Shown one piece after another: positions 62,701-64,000 of a stretch of DNA of 64,000 bases. Origin of the DNA: Bacteroidales bacterium. Lineage in GTDB: Bacteria > Bacteroidota > Bacteroidia > Bacteroidales > Paludibacteraceae. The translations under genes and the position numbers were made by a program. The notes beneath the pieces were generated by a model. The model was not told the origin of the DNA, ran no database searches, and saw only the letters and a list, made by a program, of their open reading frames with translations. Each line of letters starts with the position of its first letter. Positions within the stretch are counted from its first letter, which is position 1. The stretch is taken from contig SUXD01000002.1 of the NCBI GenBank assembly GCA_015061145.1, positions 1 to 64,000 on the forward strand, read 5' to 3'.

Positions 62701-64000
62701 GAAAAAGCGATGATTGTTGGCGTCCAGTTCACAGCATGCTGGTCGATGTTGGTACGGCTCTCTATATACAGGCTGTATTCTATAGAATCCGTCGGGCTCA
62801 GCGTATCCTCAAAATCCCAATTCCCGCTCCTTTCTTCCGAAGCAGCCAAAAATACCGACTTGTACACTATACTGTCGCCCGTATGCCAATCACGACGGAC
62901 TACCCTCAGCATCACGTCGTCAGTTGTCGGGAGTTTTTCCACCTCGCAGCTGAACGACATCTTTGTCTTGCCTGTAACGAACATTCTGTTGGCTTCGCCT
63001 TCCAGAAAATCGTCTTCGATGGAATATTCTGTTGTCGAAAGTCCATTCTCATCTTCTTCTATGCCGTTCGGGGCGGCGGTATAGGTGATGCGTGGCATCC
63101 ATGTCACTTCGTCATCGGTGCCGCTGTATAGCGATTGCGTACGGAAAAAGATACGGTCGCCCGCTCTCACTGTTACGTTTCGCAAGGCGATATTGGCAGA
63201 TTCGCCTTTCTGCAGCGTCCCTCTTGTCAGTTCTTTTTTCTCACACTGCACTGTATAAACAATCCCGTCAACGCTTTCGCTGTTCAACCGTATGGGGGCG
63301 CTTATGTTGATGTCACCGTAAAAAGGCGCGCGCCACACGCGCACCACATCGTGCAACGGAAACTCATTCTCTTGTTTCTTGCGTTCCTCAGCTTCGTCCA
63401 CCACAAAAGCGCCATCAAGCAACGAAAGGTCGGTCGAGGCTACGGGGTTGGGCGTGCCGGCACTGGTCGGATAGAATGTCGGGACGCCGTTTTCTATGCG
63501 GTTGAAATAGACCGTTCCGTTTCGGGCTATGTCTATCAGTCCGTCACCGTTGAAGTCCTGAAAATAGACGCTGGTTTTGCTCTCGTCCCACGAATTGGAG
63601 TGGTCAACGCCCACCGAGGCGCCCCAATAGCCCACGCCCGCATTCACGCCCACCGTGTGCGACTGGCTTTTGCTCGACGAAAATTCGTTTGCGCCGTTCA
63701 CTTTTCGGGGCGCGCCGAATGTTATTTCGTTGCCGTTCGATGTGTTCGGGCAGTAATAGATGCCGTTTCCCTGCACATAAACCTTGTCGGGCAGTCCGTC
63801 GCCGTTGATGTCGGTCAGTGTCAGGTTGCCTTTGGTTTTCGTCTGGCTATAGGTGTATGAGGCGCCCGCGTATGCCGACAAGGCGGAAAAGCCTACACTT
63901 ACGTTCAAGCCGCCTCCCACAGAATAGCCACTTGACGAAGCGCCGTTCAGCATAGTGAGTTGGCTGTTATAGGCGTCCTTCTTGGTAGGGAAGAAACTGT
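56793..64000 (-). CDS. Giant SpvB/TcdB/RHS-shell polymorphic toxin with DUF5675-like tip (5' end outside window)
   Basis: The frame is open to the window edge; more than 2400 residues are visible. From the Met at 63953 come FG-GAP/VCBS repeats (DINGDGLPDKVYV, DFNGDGLIDIARNG, DVNGDGLPDIYDNG, DINGDGFPDLLESE) of SpvB type. A TcdB-middle-like block (GRTNLLKTVTLPLGAEMTIDYERTPCSYEMP, about 1030) follows. Then come many YD repeats (about 1100-2000) and the RHS core DHLGSTSYLTDKDGN. After the NPVGRIDMDG delimiter (about 2180) the last 200 residues are DUF5675-like: IPEGVYDL, HNGTKYKNTF, ILYHVGNYGKNTEGCNLPG. Such shells enclose a toxin tip until delivery. The export signal lies outside the window. Confidence 0.88.
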   Translation of the reverse strand, partial: SFFPTKKDAYNSQLTMLNGASSSGYSVGGGLNVSVGFSALSAYAGASYTYSQTKTKGNLTLTDINGDGLPDKVYVQGNGIYYCPNTSNGNEITFGAPRKVNGANEFSSSKSQSHTVGVNAGVGYWGASVGVDHSNSWDESKTSVYFQDFNGDGLIDIARNGTVYFNRIENGVPTFYPTSAGTPNPVASTDLSLLDGAFVVDEAEERKKQENEFPLHDVVRVWRAPFYGDINISAPIRLNSESVDGIVYTVQCEKKELTRGTLQKGESANIALRNVTVRAGDRIFFRTQSLYSGTDDEVTWMPRITYTAAPNGIEEDENGLSTTEYSIEDDFLEGEANRMFVTGKTKMSFSCEVEKLPTTDDVMLRVVRRDWHTGDSIVYKSVFLAASEERSGNWDFEDTLSPTDSIEYSLYIESRTNIDQHAVNWTPTIIAFSEDGTQDTISLSASRNMYNNILSIANAQTITTTDVHLTGKQAYASDTVFMELQGIDSSFGSLPVIPFIGRHHVALKEKGGQPLPLTNDNGVYAIKASELEGKTIYSSLYLEKEIRQRTELWLNMYRIVADTLEDKEGRKIVTYNKRRINDLPLSVYSRNQSDDFGHLYRGWGQFAYNGNHEYADSPIDVSVLQTDADKYEGMTFDANNAPAADEIDMTATGDQRFFVMGYDAKEKRYMSVTQYAYLTRRTQCPARLGSLEIEVEVPEYPADGGGLAAPVLLSKSKTKSTSLSAGVSVAGAGYGSSKSTSTTETAVLDLNGDRYPEWLERNDNSVKARYCSSDGALGNLKIEHRITLPEQQAEARQISGSVSASAGGSSEGEPQATTVSKSIGQQMRDFASDENKHGGASISASGNYSHSDSESQNEWYDINGDGLPDMVYKDGNVRYNLGYGFTENVYFGHKAVGKAATDSHGAGLAVSVTFCGKANAGGGVNFTRSDTHTSYTFADVNGDGLPDIYDNGSIRMNSGTGFVAATIPWTGGDFSQSSATASSEHANAAFAIPIIFIKLTPFVSGSVSQSVSRLFNSLQDINGDGFPDLLESESDDELRARLNRTGRTNLLKTVTLPLGAEMTIDYERTPCSYEMPQSKYVMKSAEIKGGDQTNGATRMRQEFAYSGGLYDRYERTSYGFAETVTKQIDTENSDAVYRTVMSTYLNDSYATRSLPVSEVTTDSNGDKLTEKRTTYDFREVNSGGVYPAVIKTETTVYTDNTAQTTTENYTYDEIGNVTRYTSEAGDAVNVSVSYHTGIANRRVPKSVTVEGGATRTRTSEVNAKGDITRLTLANGEQPAVYDMTYDAYGNMTSITRPMNDNGERMRYDYTYDPVLHCLPTSARNSYGYTSATAYDYKFGVPTETTDINNEKISYLYDNLGRIVQVTAPYEKERGTYTLQMEYHPTEGYALTRRNMTEGIAETYAYADNLGRETGQKQTAEVYGHGKCYVMSGTPVFDAFGRTVRTSLPYIEGTRPAGYAETRYDALDRPVETTLPDGATAKTTYTVENNRLKTTATDPEGHVTDTYTDLRGRTTQTTRHSTNGDVTVKYGYNPLGELLTVTHPNGHATTYTYDALGRKLSVNHPDAGLTEYTYDAANNLLTKTTPNLRGMKGGSIKYLYDYERLTEVQYPKNIFNRVQYEYGAPGADHHRAGRLVLVQDASGGTEYFYDALGNVTKTIRTIMLTATDVRTYVSESAYDTWGRIRTMVYPDGERVTYGYNTAGNLNAITAEKDGNETTIMTAQGYDHFGNVVYRRNGNGTENTYTYDPLRQRLTSLKASTGGAAFMDCSYSYDKIDNILSIKNTARPQGGDLGGTFSHAYTYDDLSRLISANGTCRDTVNYTLQMTYDIMSNPLQKTQTVKGSSIAASHDLRFVYEHSKPNAVTQIGGTSYQYDKNGNPTLIATDSTHREMTWDEENRMLSLNDDGYVSRYTYDHTGTRTVKSHGPMEAVYVNGAPQGISYHDEENYTVYVSPYMTVTADRYTKHYFSNSQRIASKLGTGEFDNVYGVNNFHLTAGQKDYAERMVQIEESRQEYMKQNGIPPGVPTQKGQNIEPEITGVALPNALLGNYDVPDGWPTPPHFNEKGDVPGPPLQWEEPEDISNPEAGYGFVSDNEEENDIFFFHSDHLGSTSYLTDKDGNACEFVCYMPYGEALVNENNTDFENLYKFSGMELDRETGLYNHGARLRNPITANWLKIDPLYEQFPDVSPMSYCHANPVGRIDMDGKADFYARNGTYLGNDGVDNGDIYLLNEGYRAKTENESINWGGNLGKYVPIIQERSEKVDGLIIQNRIEQGADYTISEFHTIGCHNNTNGYMLEPAGPSTKESGIDKRIPEGVYDLAPHNGTKYKNTFVLYNEDVPKSRAILYHVGNYGKNTEGCNLPGTEKGNGAVYGSSQKFKELLIFIKSQEGTNIKTIINNNIEE
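57420..58370 (-). repeat. Donor RHS segment duplicated downstream
   Basis: The last part of the shell, from the IATDSTHREMTW codons to the delimiter, recurs as copies at about 55190-56150 and, in part, 53840-54250. It is GC-rich in contrast to the AT-rich tip and immunity DNA after it. Confidence 0.8.

Noticed and set aside
1..64000. Long opposite-strand open frames inside conserved genes, such as the one across ftsH (5351-6562) and across the RHS gene (58338-59399)
   Set aside because: They mirror strongly conserved genes, have no recognisable domains and follow from codon bias of the real strand.

Overview
The window is a chromosome segment from a member of the Bacteroidota, most likely Bacteroidales. 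The evidence is a porP-gldK-gldL-gldM-gldN type IX secretion (T9SS) cluster, a type III glutamine synthetase, a secreted protein with a T9SS sorting tail, Bacteroidota-type families (DUF4476, DUF2147, DUF2795, OstA-like, TM2) and many promoters of the form TTTG-N19/20-TAnnTTTG. Genus cannot be told from the sequence alone.

0-9.6 kb is conserved housekeeping: rluD (cut by the window edge), a PASTA protein, rpmH, a DUF5662 gene, rmuC with a small upstream gene, then rsfS-ftsH-LUD gene-cdsA and psd-pssA (phospholipid synthesis). 9.8-11.4 kb is an AT-rich accessory patch with a lipoprotein and a broken gene, next to tRNA-Asp and tRNA-Val. 11.7-24.3 kb carries a dipeptidyl-peptidase III, an Lrp regulator with an aldo/keto reductase, a GH25 lysozyme, TatD, RidA, an AmpG-like permease under a palindromic operator, a membrane cluster (TM2, DUF2752, DUF4870-like/M48 fusion) and PepD. 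24.4-29 kb has an OmpH-like chaperone, an OstA/LptA-like protein and glutamine synthetase III. 29-35 kb is the T9SS core. 35-39 kb has a methyltransferase, a patatin/Omp85 protein and a DUF2147 protein. 39-46.6 kb is arginine biosynthesis (argR, a GNAT gene, argG, argC, argD), with a T9SS cargo gene between argG and argC. A tandem pair of ARG boxes overlaps the argR promoter. 46.7-52.6 kb has an unrecognised membrane-anchored protein, a PagL-like outer-membrane protein, gldF, surE and a small membrane protein.

52.6-64 kb is the most unusual part: a polymorphic-toxin locus on the minus strand. A giant SpvB/TcdB/RHS shell (5' end outside the window) ends in a DUF5675-like domain and is followed by a lipoprotein that is probably its immunity protein. 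Downstream lie two displaced RHS C-terminal cassettes, each made of a copied piece of shell, a hydrophobic C-terminal domain of unknown type and a small membrane protein. All six reading frames overlap the next by 1 to 20 bases. The two displaced pairs are paralogous and end in a shared 93-base direct repeat, so the locus looks like a growing array of exchangeable toxin tips.
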